Program-made: the position numbers and the translations under genes
Notes under the pieces: generated by a model
Databases searched by the model: none
What the model saw: the letters and a program-made list of their open reading frames with translations, nothing else
Told to the model about the DNA's origin: nothing
Part shown: one piece after another, positions 57,230-64,000 of the stretch
Position numbering within the stretch: position 1 is the stretch's first letter
How the letters are laid out: each line of letters begins with the position of its first letter
Source of the DNA: Micromonospora pallida
GTDB lineage: Bacteria > Actinomycetota > Actinomycetes > Mycobacteriales > Micromonosporaceae
Length of the DNA stretch: 64,000 bases
Reading direction: 5' to 3'
Assembly: GCF_900090325.1 (NCBI RefSeq)
Contig: NZ_FMHW01000002.1
Coordinates: 4,713,001 to 4,777,000 of the forward strand

Positions 57230-58371
57230 CGCCGCGCTCCCGGCGCTCCCCCGGCGCGGGCCTGGGCCCGGGTCGGGTCGTCGATGCCGCTCGCCGCGGC
57301 CCGTTGCCGCCACTGCGCCGGGTCGGTCCACACCGAGCGGGCCGGCGTCGGGGCACCGGGCTGCTTGGGGAAGATCTCCCCCTTGAACACGACCAGGTCC
57401 AGGGTGGCCTGGGCGCGGACCGGCTGGCCGTCCCCGTCGAACCGGGTGAGGTTGACGTTCAGTGTGCTCAGCTTGACCGCCATCGAGAGCTTGCCCCAGG
57501 TGAAGGTGAGTTCGGGCAGCTCGGCGTCGCTGGCGGTGGCCGTGCCTTGCTGCCCGTCGAGGGCGGGCGCCCCGGAGAAGGCGATCAGTTTCTGTACGTC
57601 CTGCGCGACACCGGGCCCGACCAGGAGCACCTCGCCCGCCGACACCCGCAGCGCGGTGTCCGAGGCGATCACCAGCCCCTTGCCCTGCCCGACGAGCTGA
57701 CTGGCCCGGGAGGAACGGGTGATGTTCATCTTGGCCGGGTTGTAGGCGAAGGTGACCGTGCCGAGCTTCGGCGACGAGAGCGTGGCCGACGCCGCCCGGG
57801 CCTGGAGGTCGGGGAAGAAACCCTCGTGTACCAGCTCCAGGCGTTCCACCGCCACCTGGTTGGTGTCGGCGGAGAGGTCCGGGCCGGACCACGAGGACGG
57901 CCGTACGCCGTAGAGCAGCCAGCTGTCGACCGGTTCGCCGTCGGCGTCGAGCAGGGTGATTCGGGCGGTGGTCCGGGTGTCGTCGCCGGTGCCGTCCCGC
58001 CAGGAGCCCAGGACGTCGACCAGCCAGCGCTGCAACCGCGCGGAGTGCTCGCGGTGGACGGCCCGTTCCAGCACGATCGGCGGGTAGCTCACCTCGCCCG
58101 GCAGGTGGTACTGGCCGACGTAGTCCCCGGTCACCCGGACCACCTCGGGCTTGAAGTCGGCCCGCAGGCCCCGGCAGGAGCGCCACAGTCCGAGTTGGAC
58201 GCCGCCGATGGTCACCTGGAACCGCATGGCGAGGCCGAGCTTGTCGGTCCGCCGGACCCCGGGCCCGCTGCGGAACAACTGCGCCAGGCCGCCGGAGGCC
58301 AGCCCCTTCGCGGTCTGGCTCGGGTCGCCCAGCATTCCGCCGAGCTGTCCCGCGGAGATCGCCGCCATCAC
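57226..58371 (-). CDS. tube-like/adaptor fusion protein (Afp7 region)
   Basis: This encodes 381 residues. Residues about 45-190 resemble a gp19-type tail tube protein: FQVTIGGVQLGLWRSCRGLR, the YPPIVLERAVHREHSARLQR loop, and VAVERLELVHEGFF at the end. Residues about 195-345 resemble the CIS spike-tip adaptor (TVTFAYNPAKMNITRSSRAS, ELTFTWGKLSMAVKLSTLNV, ARATLDLVVFKGE-type end), though no LysM repeat is evident. In many related systems these are separate genes. The fusion would connect the tube to the spike. The C-terminal tail is Ala/Arg-rich. The ATG has a duplicate immediately after it. Confidence 0.83.
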   Translation of the reverse strand: MMAAISAGQLGGMLGDPSQTAKGLASGGLAQLFRSGPGVRRTDKLGLAMRFQVTIGGVQLGLWRSCRGLRADFKPEVVRVTGDYVGQYHLPGEVSYPPIVLERAVHREHSARLQRWLVDVLGSWRDGTGDDTRTTARITLLDADGEPVDSWLLYGVRPSSWSGPDLSADTNQVAVERLELVHEGFFPDLQARAASATLSSPKLGTVTFAYNPAKMNITRSSRASQLVGQGKGLVIASDTALRVSAGEVLLVGPGVAQDVQKLIAFSGAPALDGQQGTATASDAELPELTFTWGKLSMAVKLSTLNVNLTRFDGDGQPVRAQATLDLVVFKGEIFPKQPGAPTPARSVWTDPAQWRQRAAASGIDDPTRAQARAGGAPGARR

Positions 58372-58410
58372 GGTCCTTCCTGGTCTGGTCGGGCTGCGGA
58401 AAGGGTCAGG

Positions 58411-58896
58411 TCAGAGCGAGAACGAGACGTCGTCGTTCAGGAAGCCGGTGTGGGCCAGCTCCAGGGTCTCCACGGCGATCCCGGCCCGGCTCGGGTCGAG
58501 TTCGGACACCGACCAGCCGACCGGGAAGAAGTGCTTCAGCTCCCAGCCGACGATCTTGATCCCGAGGCTGTCGACGAGCTGGATGCTGCCGCTGAGCGGC
58601 TGGTACCGCCGGGCCTGCTGGCAGAGCCACTCCTGCACCACCTGGGAGTCGAAGCAGACCGCCCGGCTGAGCCGAATCCGGCTGTAGGTCGGGGCGCCCA
58701 CGAAGGCGTGCACGTCGTTGCTGTCCCCGGCGCGGTACTCGCAGACCTGCCAGGTCACCCCGAGTCCGGACACCCGTGACCAGGAGCCGAGGTTGTACCG
58801 CTCGTCGTCGATGACCACGAGGTACCGGTGGTTGACCCCGGTGACCTCGAAGAAGCCGCCCATGAACCGGGCCGCGGTGGAGAGACCGCCTGCCAT
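58411..58896 (-). CDS. tail tube-like protein (gp19 family), second copy
   Basis: This encodes 161 residues from ATG 58896, with GAGGAGG upstream. The gp19 fold is seen in FFEVTGVNHRYLVVIDDERY, LGSWSRVSGLGVTWQVCEYR, TYSRIRLSRAVCFDSQVVQE and VETLELAHTGFLND. It differs enough from the tube protein at 62584 to be a specialised ring, probably the tube-initiation ring near the spike, as in other eCIS with several tube paralogues. It lies 87 bp after the DUF4157 gene. Confidence 0.9.
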   Translation of the reverse strand: MAGGLSTAARFMGGFFEVTGVNHRYLVVIDDERYNLGSWSRVSGLGVTWQVCEYRAGDSNDVHAFVGAPTYSRIRLSRAVCFDSQVVQEWLCQQARRYQPLSGSIQLVDSLGIKIVGWELKHFFPVGWSVSELDPSRAGIAVETLELAHTGFLNDDVSFSL

Positions 58897-58983
58897 CGTC
58901 TACGTACCTCCTCGTCGCCTGCGTCGTCGTGCTCGTGGCTCGTCGTGTGCGGTGGGTTTTTTCGCGTACGGGGGATCGTCGGG

Positions 58984-61900
58984 TCAGGGGAAGCGGGCCA
59001 GTCGTCCGCCGCGTTCCCGGTCGACCAGCAGTTCCTGTCGGAGCCGGCCACGCAGCCGTCCGTACAGCCGGCCGGCCAGTTCCTCCAGGTCGTCGGCGCT
59101 GTCCAGGTCCACCGCCCGCCCCGGCAGCCGGTCACCGACCCAGGACCGCAGCAGCGCCGCGTCCCGATCGAGGCGGGCCGTGGCGGCCTCCTCCCGTTCG
59201 GTCGCGGTCCGTAGCTCGTCGCGGAGCCGCTCCACCGCGTCGCGGACCTCGGCGAGGCGGCCGGCACCCCGGTCGAACGCGGGCGGGGCGGTCGCGGCAG
59301 CCACCTCGGCCCGCAGCGCCGCCAGGGCCGCCGCCTCCGGCGCGGGCTCGGACGACCCGGTCCGCTCCGACGATCTGGTCTGCTCGGACGACCCGGTCCA
59401 CTCGGACCGCCCGGTCCGCTCAGACGATCCGGCCTGCTCGGCCTCTTCCTGCCGGGTCACCTCGGCCCGCACCAGGTCGCGCAGGTCGGCCAACGCGTCG
59501 GCCGAGCCCCCCACGGGGGCCCGCTGGACGGGGTGACCTGTGGCGGCCGGGCCAGCGGCACCGGCCCGCCAGGTCAGTCCGCCGTCCGGCGTGATCCCCC
59601 AGGTACCTCCGCCGGGCGTCGAAGCCGGTTCACCGGCGGGGACGGTCATGCCGCCGGCCACCAGGGGCACCGGCGGGGACAGCGGGCCCACCCCGTCCGG
59701 CGCGGACCCGTCGCCGAAGGCGTACTCGGCGGCCAGGGCGCGTGCCTCCAGGTCACGCCCGGCGGCCGTCGACTCCGCCGGGGTCGTCCCACCGAGCGCG
59801 CGCTGCTGCACCACGTGGGCCAGCTCGTGGGCGAGCAGGGCCCGGGCGGGGGCCGTGTCGAGTGGGCCGGCCTCCGCCGGCAACAGGACCTCACCGTTCC
59901 GGGTGGCGGCGCGGGCACCGGCCTGCCGTACGACGGCGGTCGCCTCGGGGTCGCGCCGGACCGGTACGTCCGACACGTCGACGCCGTACCGGCGGCGGAA
60001 CCCGTCCACCAGCGCGGCCGGCACCGGGGTCACCGGCTCGGGCGAGCCGCCACGCTCCGGGGACACCGATTCGCCAGCCGAGGCGGTCACCGGAGTCGAC
60101 CAACCGTCCAGAGTGAATGGAACGGTTGCCCCGGAGGTGACCTGGTGGCGCTGCGCTCGGCGGTCGGCCGGGACGTCGTCCGTGGCCGGTGCCGATGCGG
60201 TGCCGGGCGCCGGCACCGGCCACGGGTCCGCGACCACCGGCGTACCGATGGCGGGCCCGGCCGGGGAAACCGGACGCCACGCGGGCGGGGTGGGCGCGCT
60301 CGTTGGCAGCTGAGCTACACGACACGCCGAGCAAAGTCCACCGCAACCGCACACGAACCCCGCCCCGCCGCCCGCTGGGGTGAGCACGGTGGCGGGATCG
60401 GAACGCCTCGGTGGTCTCGGCGAGAAGCTTGCGGACGTGCTCCCAGATGGGGAGAACGCGCCCGAAGTCGCCGTCCCGTCGGGACGCGGATCGGCGTACC
60501 CGGCGACGGTGGGTGGGGTCGAGGACTGCGGATCACCGGCCCCCGGACCGCCAGCCGGCGCAGGGCTGGCCGGCGCTGTGGCGGTGACCGGCGGAGAGGC
60601 GGGGTACCGGGCCGGCAGTTCCGTGGGGGTGACCGGTGCCGGGGCGCCGGTCGTGGCGGGTGGCACCGCCAACTGTTCTCCGGTGCCGACCGACGAGGTG
60701 TCCGTACGCCGGGTCAGGAACCGGGCCGGCGACAAGGCGGGCTGGTCGCCCACCCGGCGTACGACGTCCCCACCCTGCGCCACGGCGATCGGGCCGCCCT
60801 CCGACGACTCATCCAGGCCGGCGGGCGACCCGGTCCACTCGGCCCGACGCGTAGCCGACGGGCCAGCCGGGCAGGACGCCGCCGGGTTGGTCCAGTCGTC
60901 GGAAGGCGGCACGGCCGGGCTGGTCAGGTCATCGTGGCGGGACACAGACGGGCTGGGCTGGTCGTCGGGGCGGCACACGGCCGAGTTGGTCGGCGGTACG
61001 GGCGGTGTGCCGTGCGTCGGGTGCGGGGCGGTGTCGGTCGCGGACGCCGCTGCCGGGTGCTCGGCACGGTCCCCCGGGGTGCTCGCCACGTCCACCGGTC
61101 TGCCCTCCGGGCTGAAGGTGGCTGGCGTCCCCTCCCCTGCCGGGGCCGGCCGGGACGGCCTGGGCCGGGCGCGGGAAACCACCTCGACCGGGCGGACCGC
61201 GCGACTGTCCGGCAGTGCCGAGCCGGCACTGTGCTGTCCGGACGGCGGATCGGTGGGTCGCTCGTCCCGCTGTCGGGCGGGCCTCGGCGTGCCGGTCGGG
61301 CGAGCCGCCTCCGCCGCCCGGGTGACCTCAGCCGCTCGGTAGACGTCCTCGAAGCCGGGGGGCGGCCAGACGGGCGCGATCGGCAGTCCGGCAGCGGCGA
61401 ACCGGGCGGCGGTCTGGGCCGACGCCTCGGCAGGCCAGCCACCGTCACGCTCCGGTCCCGAACCCTCGATCGGCTCCTGGTGGGTTTCCGATTCGACCGG
61501 GCCCACACCGCGTTCCGGCCCGGTAACCCGGTCCAGGTCACGCCGCTGCCCGGGGACCCGGTCGCCACCATGCTGGCTCGGGTCGTCGAACCCGGTCAGC
61601 GGGGTTGTGTGGGGGGCCGGGACGTCCGACGGCAGCACGCGGGGCGCGGCCAGCGGACGGTCGGGGTGACCGGTGCGCAGCGGTACGACGGCGGACCGGA
61701 GAACGGCCGGGACACCGGTGGCCGCGTCGGAAAGAGCCGGCCCGGACGACGGGACACCCGCCACCACCGGGGGCAGGGCGAGCGTGACCATGGTCGGGAC
61801 CGGTGCCACGGTCAGCAGAGGTGTGACGGGCCCGGTCCACTCCTGACCGGTGTGCGCCGACCGAGCGGGGTACGCCGATGCGGCGATCGTCCCGGGCACC

Positions 61901-62076
61901 CGCGCCAGCGCGGCTTCCGCCCGCAACGACCGTCCCCCAGCGGTCGACGCCGGGGCCGCCGCCGACGCCGGGACGGATGCCGAAGCCAGGGCCGCTGCTG
62001 ACACCGGGGCGGACGCCTCGGCGGCCGGCTGACGGCCCGGCCGGAACAACCGGTGGGGCCGGAGAGACCAGGCCAT
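58984..62076 (-). CDS. giant DUF4157 (HExxH) eCIS-associated protein
   Basis: This encodes 1030 residues from ATG 62076, with GAGGAGGTGG 6 nt upstream; GTG 62079 is possible. The first about 640 residues are low-complexity, rich in Ala, Pro, Arg, Thr and Ser with scattered DDxxSP motifs. A CGCGGLCSACR cysteine cluster (about 590) follows. The DUF4157 domain is at about 690-780: GFRRRYGVDVSDVPVRRDPE, EVLLPAEAGPLDTA and the zinc-peptidase-like ALLAHELAHVVQQRALGG. DUF4157 is one of the most common eCIS-linked domains and marks toxins or processing peptidases. The C-terminal 250 residues hold Ser/Glu repeats and a long coiled coil. It may be a loaded effector or a processing factor. Confidence 0.87.
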   Translation of the reverse strand: MAWSLRPHRLFRPGRQPAAEASAPVSAAALASASVPASAAAPASTAGGRSLRAEAALARVPGTIAASAYPARSAHTGQEWTGPVTPLLTVAPVPTMVTLALPPVVAGVPSSGPALSDAATGVPAVLRSAVVPLRTGHPDRPLAAPRVLPSDVPAPHTTPLTGFDDPSQHGGDRVPGQRRDLDRVTGPERGVGPVESETHQEPIEGSGPERDGGWPAEASAQTAARFAAAGLPIAPVWPPPGFEDVYRAAEVTRAAEAARPTGTPRPARQRDERPTDPPSGQHSAGSALPDSRAVRPVEVVSRARPRPSRPAPAGEGTPATFSPEGRPVDVASTPGDRAEHPAAASATDTAPHPTHGTPPVPPTNSAVCRPDDQPSPSVSRHDDLTSPAVPPSDDWTNPAASCPAGPSATRRAEWTGSPAGLDESSEGGPIAVAQGGDVVRRVGDQPALSPARFLTRRTDTSSVGTGEQLAVPPATTGAPAPVTPTELPARYPASPPVTATAPASPAPAGGPGAGDPQSSTPPTVAGYADPRPDGTATSGAFSPSGSTSASFSPRPPRRSDPATVLTPAGGGAGFVCGCGGLCSACRVAQLPTSAPTPPAWRPVSPAGPAIGTPVVADPWPVPAPGTASAPATDDVPADRRAQRHQVTSGATVPFTLDGWSTPVTASAGESVSPERGGSPEPVTPVPAALVDGFRRRYGVDVSDVPVRRDPEATAVVRQAGARAATRNGEVLLPAEAGPLDTAPARALLAHELAHVVQQRALGGTTPAESTAAGRDLEARALAAEYAFGDGSAPDGVGPLSPPVPLVAGGMTVPAGEPASTPGGGTWGITPDGGLTWRAGAAGPAATGHPVQRAPVGGSADALADLRDLVRAEVTRQEEAEQAGSSERTGRSEWTGSSEQTRSSERTGSSEPAPEAAALAALRAEVAAATAPPAFDRGAGRLAEVRDAVERLRDELRTATEREEAATARLDRDAALLRSWVGDRLPGRAVDLDSADDLEELAGRLYGRLRGRLRQELLVDRERGGRLARFP
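59345..59440 (-). repeat. 18-bp coding repeats in the DUF4157 protein
   Basis: About five degenerate 18-bp units encode SSERTG/SSEQTR hexapeptides before the C-terminal coiled coil. The unit length keeps the frame, so it is an expandable linker. Confidence 0.75.
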
Positions 62077-62133
62077 CACCCACCTCCTCAGTCAGCTCAG
62101 AAACGGCGGTTCGCGGTCGGAGCGGTTCACGAT

Positions 62134-62177
62134 CGATACGGCCGGCCCGAGCGGTCGATACGGTCGGCCCTAGCGGT
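62134..62177. repeat. 22-bp tandem repeat between eCIS genes
   Basis: Units 62134-62155 and 62156-62177 match at 20 of 22 positions (CGATACGG at the start, AGCGGT at the end), flanked on both sides by ACGGTTCACG/GCGGTTCACG-like sequence. They fill most of the 110-bp gap before the DUF4157 gene and may be a regulatory array or slippage. Confidence 0.75.
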
Positions 62178-62186
62178 CGGGACGGT

Positions 62187-62597
62187 TCACGGGTGGGACG
62201 CGGCGGCCAGGTCCACTGCGAACTCGTCCCCGCAGTACGGGCAGGTGACCTCCGCCCCGGTGTGCCCCTGCTGGTTGACCCGCCGGTAGAGGTCCTGGAG
62301 AAACGCCAGGTCGGAGGCGAAGAGCCGCTCGATCACCGTGGTGTCGACCGGCTGCACCGCCCCGATCCGGGTCACCGTCCGGGCCAGCAGCAGCACGGTG
62401 AGGTACGCCGGGTTCTGCCGTACCCGGGGGTCGGCCTGGGGGTTGATCTCGTCACGGGCGGTGGCGAGCCGCAGGACGCCCTCCCGGTGCACCGCGCCCC
62501 GGTCGTCCACCAGCCCTCGGGGCAGCACGAACGGGAACTCGGTGCGCAGGCCCGCCGCCGGTGCGGCGGCGGGCTCGGCGAGGTCAGATCCGCGCAT
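62187..62597 (-). CDS. tail-assembly-like protein with CPYC zinc knuckle
   Basis: This encodes 136 residues. The N-terminal two-thirds (RTEFPFVLPRGLVDDRGAVH, RLATARDEINPQADPRVRQN, LTVLLLARTVTRIG and VIERLFASDLAFLQDLYRRV) resemble phage tail assembly chaperones. The C-terminus carries VTCPYCGDEFAVDL, a single CxxC knuckle. Between tube and tape-measure genes such proteins normally guide tube/tape-measure assembly. The start overlaps the tube gene's end by 14 nt. Confidence 0.83.
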   Translation of the reverse strand: MRGSDLAEPAAAPAAGLRTEFPFVLPRGLVDDRGAVHREGVLRLATARDEINPQADPRVRQNPAYLTVLLLARTVTRIGAVQPVDTTVIERLFASDLAFLQDLYRRVNQQGHTGAEVTCPYCGDEFAVDLAAASHP

Positions 62598-63066
62598 TGA
62601 AGTCGAACAGGTCGTCGCACATCAGCGTGACCGTCTGGTAGACGATGTCGGTCGCGCCGGCCTTGACCCCGCTGACCTCCACCTTCGCCGGCCAGGCGTT
62701 GGTCATCATGTACGTCAGCCGGGCGTCGCCGTTGAGGTCGTCGCCGGGCCCGTAGAGCTTCAGCGCGCAGTCCCGGTACGCGTCGTACATCAGGTTGCGC
62801 ACCTTCTGGTGCCAGAGCCAGAGGTCGCCGTTGAGGTCGAGTCCCCGTTTGAGGGTGACCGTCGGCGGCTTGGTCCGGCCGAAGTGCCGGGAGAAGATCG
62901 GCCCGGTGGGGCCGGCGGCCATGTACTCGGCGTTCTCCACCTCGCTGCTGATGCCGACCAGCTCGGCAAAGTTGATCGCGTTCATGCCCGGCACCTCCAG
63001 CCGGAACACGGCGGCGCTGATGATCTGGGTGTTCTCGCGTGCGTCCTGGGTGCCCTGACCTGCCAT
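62584..63066 (-). CDS. tail tube protein (gp19 family), main copy
   Basis: This encodes 160 residues from ATG 63066, with GAAAGGA upstream. It is a gp19/T4-like tube fold: FRLEVPGMNAINFAELVGIS, AGPTGPIFSRHFGRTKPPTV, TLKRGLDLNGDLWLWHQKVR and VYQTVTLMCDDLFDFN. It directly follows the sheath gene, the position of the major tube subunit that stacks into the inner tube. Cytoplasmic assembly with no signal peptide fits an eCIS. Confidence 0.92.
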   Translation of the reverse strand: MAGQGTQDARENTQIISAAVFRLEVPGMNAINFAELVGISSEVENAEYMAAGPTGPIFSRHFGRTKPPTVTLKRGLDLNGDLWLWHQKVRNLMYDAYRDCALKLYGPGDDLNGDARLTYMMTNAWPAKVEVSGVKAGATDIVYQTVTLMCDDLFDFNARI

Positions 63067-63100
63067 GATCGTCCTTTCTGGTTACGTCGTCGGGTCGGGG

Positions 63101-64000
63101 TCAGTCGTCGCCCGCGCCGTGCGAGAGCTGGGAGAGCCGGAACACCACGAACTCGGCCGGCTTGACCGGTGCGATGCCGATGTCGACGGTGAGGATCCCG
63201 GCGTCGAGGTTCTCCGGCGGGTTGTTCTCCGCGTCGCACTTGACGAAGAACGCCTCGGACCAGGTGTCGCCCATCAGGGCGCCGCTGCGCCACACCCGGC
63301 GGAGGAACATCGTGATGACCCGGCGCACCGCGTCCCAGAGCCGGGGATCGTTGGGCTCGAAGACCACCCAGTTGGTGCCGAGCAGGATCGACTTCTCGAT
63401 CCAGTTGAACAGCCGCCGGACGTTCAGGTAGCGCCACTCGGCGTCGCTGGAGAGCGTACGGGCGCCCCAGATCCGGATGCCCTGGCCGGGGAAGGACCGG
63501 ATGCAGTTCACCCCGATCGGGTTGAGCTGGTCGTGCTCGCCCTTGGTCAGGCCGCTCTCCAGGGCGAGCGCGCCCCGGATGATCTCGTTGGCCGGGGCCT
63601 TGTGCACGCCCCGGGTGTCGTCGTTGCGGGCCCACACCCCGGCGACGTGGCCGCTCGGCGGCATGAACACCGCCCGCCCCTGCGCCGGGTCCATGACCTT
63701 GACCCAGGGCCAGTAGAGCGTGGCGTACTTCGAGTCGTAGCCGGCGACGTCCTGCCGCCACTCCTTGAGCCGCTGCGGGTGCAGGCCGGGCGGCGGGTCG
63801 AGAATGGCCACCCGGTCGCCCATCAGCTCGCAGTGCGCGATCATCGCGAGCTGGACGGCCTTGAACGCCTCGTCGTCGATGGCTCCCCGCTGGTAGGCGG
63901 CGGCCAGGTCGGGCACGCTGAGCATGGTGACGTCCTCGATCGCCTCCAGCCCGGCGAACCCGGTCCGGTCGCTGACGTCCCCGACGTAGTCCTGGGCCCG
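63101..64000 (-). CDS. contractile tail sheath protein (cut by right edge)
   Basis: The frame is open to the window edge, and 299 C-terminal residues are visible. The conserved end of sheath proteins is clear: SKYATLYWPWVKVMDPAQGR, MPPSGHVAGVWARNDDTRGV, the KAPANEIIRGALALESGLTK strand, NPIGVNCIRSFPGQGIRIWG and the subtilisin-like-fold end VDIGIAPVKPAEFVVFRLSQ. The N-terminal half lies outside the window. This subunit forms the contractile outer cylinder. It is the first visible gene of the operon read right to left. Confidence 0.93.
   Translation of the reverse strand, partial: RAQDYVGDVSDRTGFAGLEAIEDVTMLSVPDLAAAYQRGAIDDEAFKAVQLAMIAHCELMGDRVAILDPPPGLHPQRLKEWRQDVAGYDSKYATLYWPWVKVMDPAQGRAVFMPPSGHVAGVWARNDDTRGVHKAPANEIIRGALALESGLTKGEHDQLNPIGVNCIRSFPGQGIRIWGARTLSSDAEWRYLNVRRLFNWIEKSILLGTNWVVFEPNDPRLWDAVRRVITMFLRRVWRSGALMGDTWSEAFFVKCDAENNPPENLDAGILTVDIGIAPVKPAEFVVFRLSQLSHGAGDD

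Overview
The window reads as a chromosomal segment of a high-GC filamentous actinomycete, most likely Micromonosporaceae (Micromonospora or a close relative). This is an inference from very strong G/C third-position bias, many GTG starts, 4-nt GTGA/ATGA gene overlaps, a 10-methyl fatty acid gene pair, hairpin repeats of a type I recall from Micromonospora genomes, and an actinobacterial contractile injection system. No rRNA, tRNA, CRISPR array or insertion sequence was seen.

Positions 1-15,126 are mixed housekeeping and accessory genes: a membrane sensor fragment, a Cas4/RecB-like Fe-S nuclease with an unknown partner whose start has been tandemly duplicated, an ArsR-type regulator coupled to a double SRPBCC protein, the tmsA/tmsB-like pair for 10-methyl branched lipids, DUF427, a DinB-like protein, a MoxR ATPase with a VWA protein, a GNAT acetyltransferase and an aldo/keto reductase.

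Positions 15,220-38,792 form one long minus-strand cell-surface glycan locus. In transcription order it holds a GH16 hydrolase, an APH-like kinase, an ALG14/ALG13-like glycosyltransferase, a secreted beta-propeller, a Wzz-like protein with a degenerate kinase part, a GT2, a flippase, a sulfotransferase, a GH99-like secreted enzyme split by a frame change, a GT2-GtrA-P-loop fusion, a GT39 mannosyltransferase-like protein, a phospholipase C-like phosphoesterase, a membrane-anchored GH99-like protein and a secreted beta-helix protein. Together they suggest synthesis, export, sulfation and trimming of an exopolysaccharide or wall glycan.

Positions 39,113-43,101 hold a compact two-gene unit: a small EACC1-like protein translationally coupled to a 1202-residue caspase-SF1 helicase-nuclease-like fusion. 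This is the strongest candidate for an under-described conflict or programmed-death system.

Positions 43,302-64,000 hold a LuxR-type regulator and a SARP/NB-ARC/TPR regulator (apparently frameshifted), divergent around a perfect 18-bp palindrome, followed by a convergent eCIS operon read right to left. It runs sheath (cut by the right edge), tube, zinc-finger tail-assembly-like protein, giant DUF4157 protein, second tube, tube-adaptor fusion, VgrG-like spike, gp25, baseplate J, tail protein I, a CisA-like zinc-ribbon/TM/discoidin membrane protein, and two unrecognised distal proteins that could be cargo or accessory factors. The AAA+ ATPase and tape measure expected for such a system are not in the window and may lie beyond the right edge.
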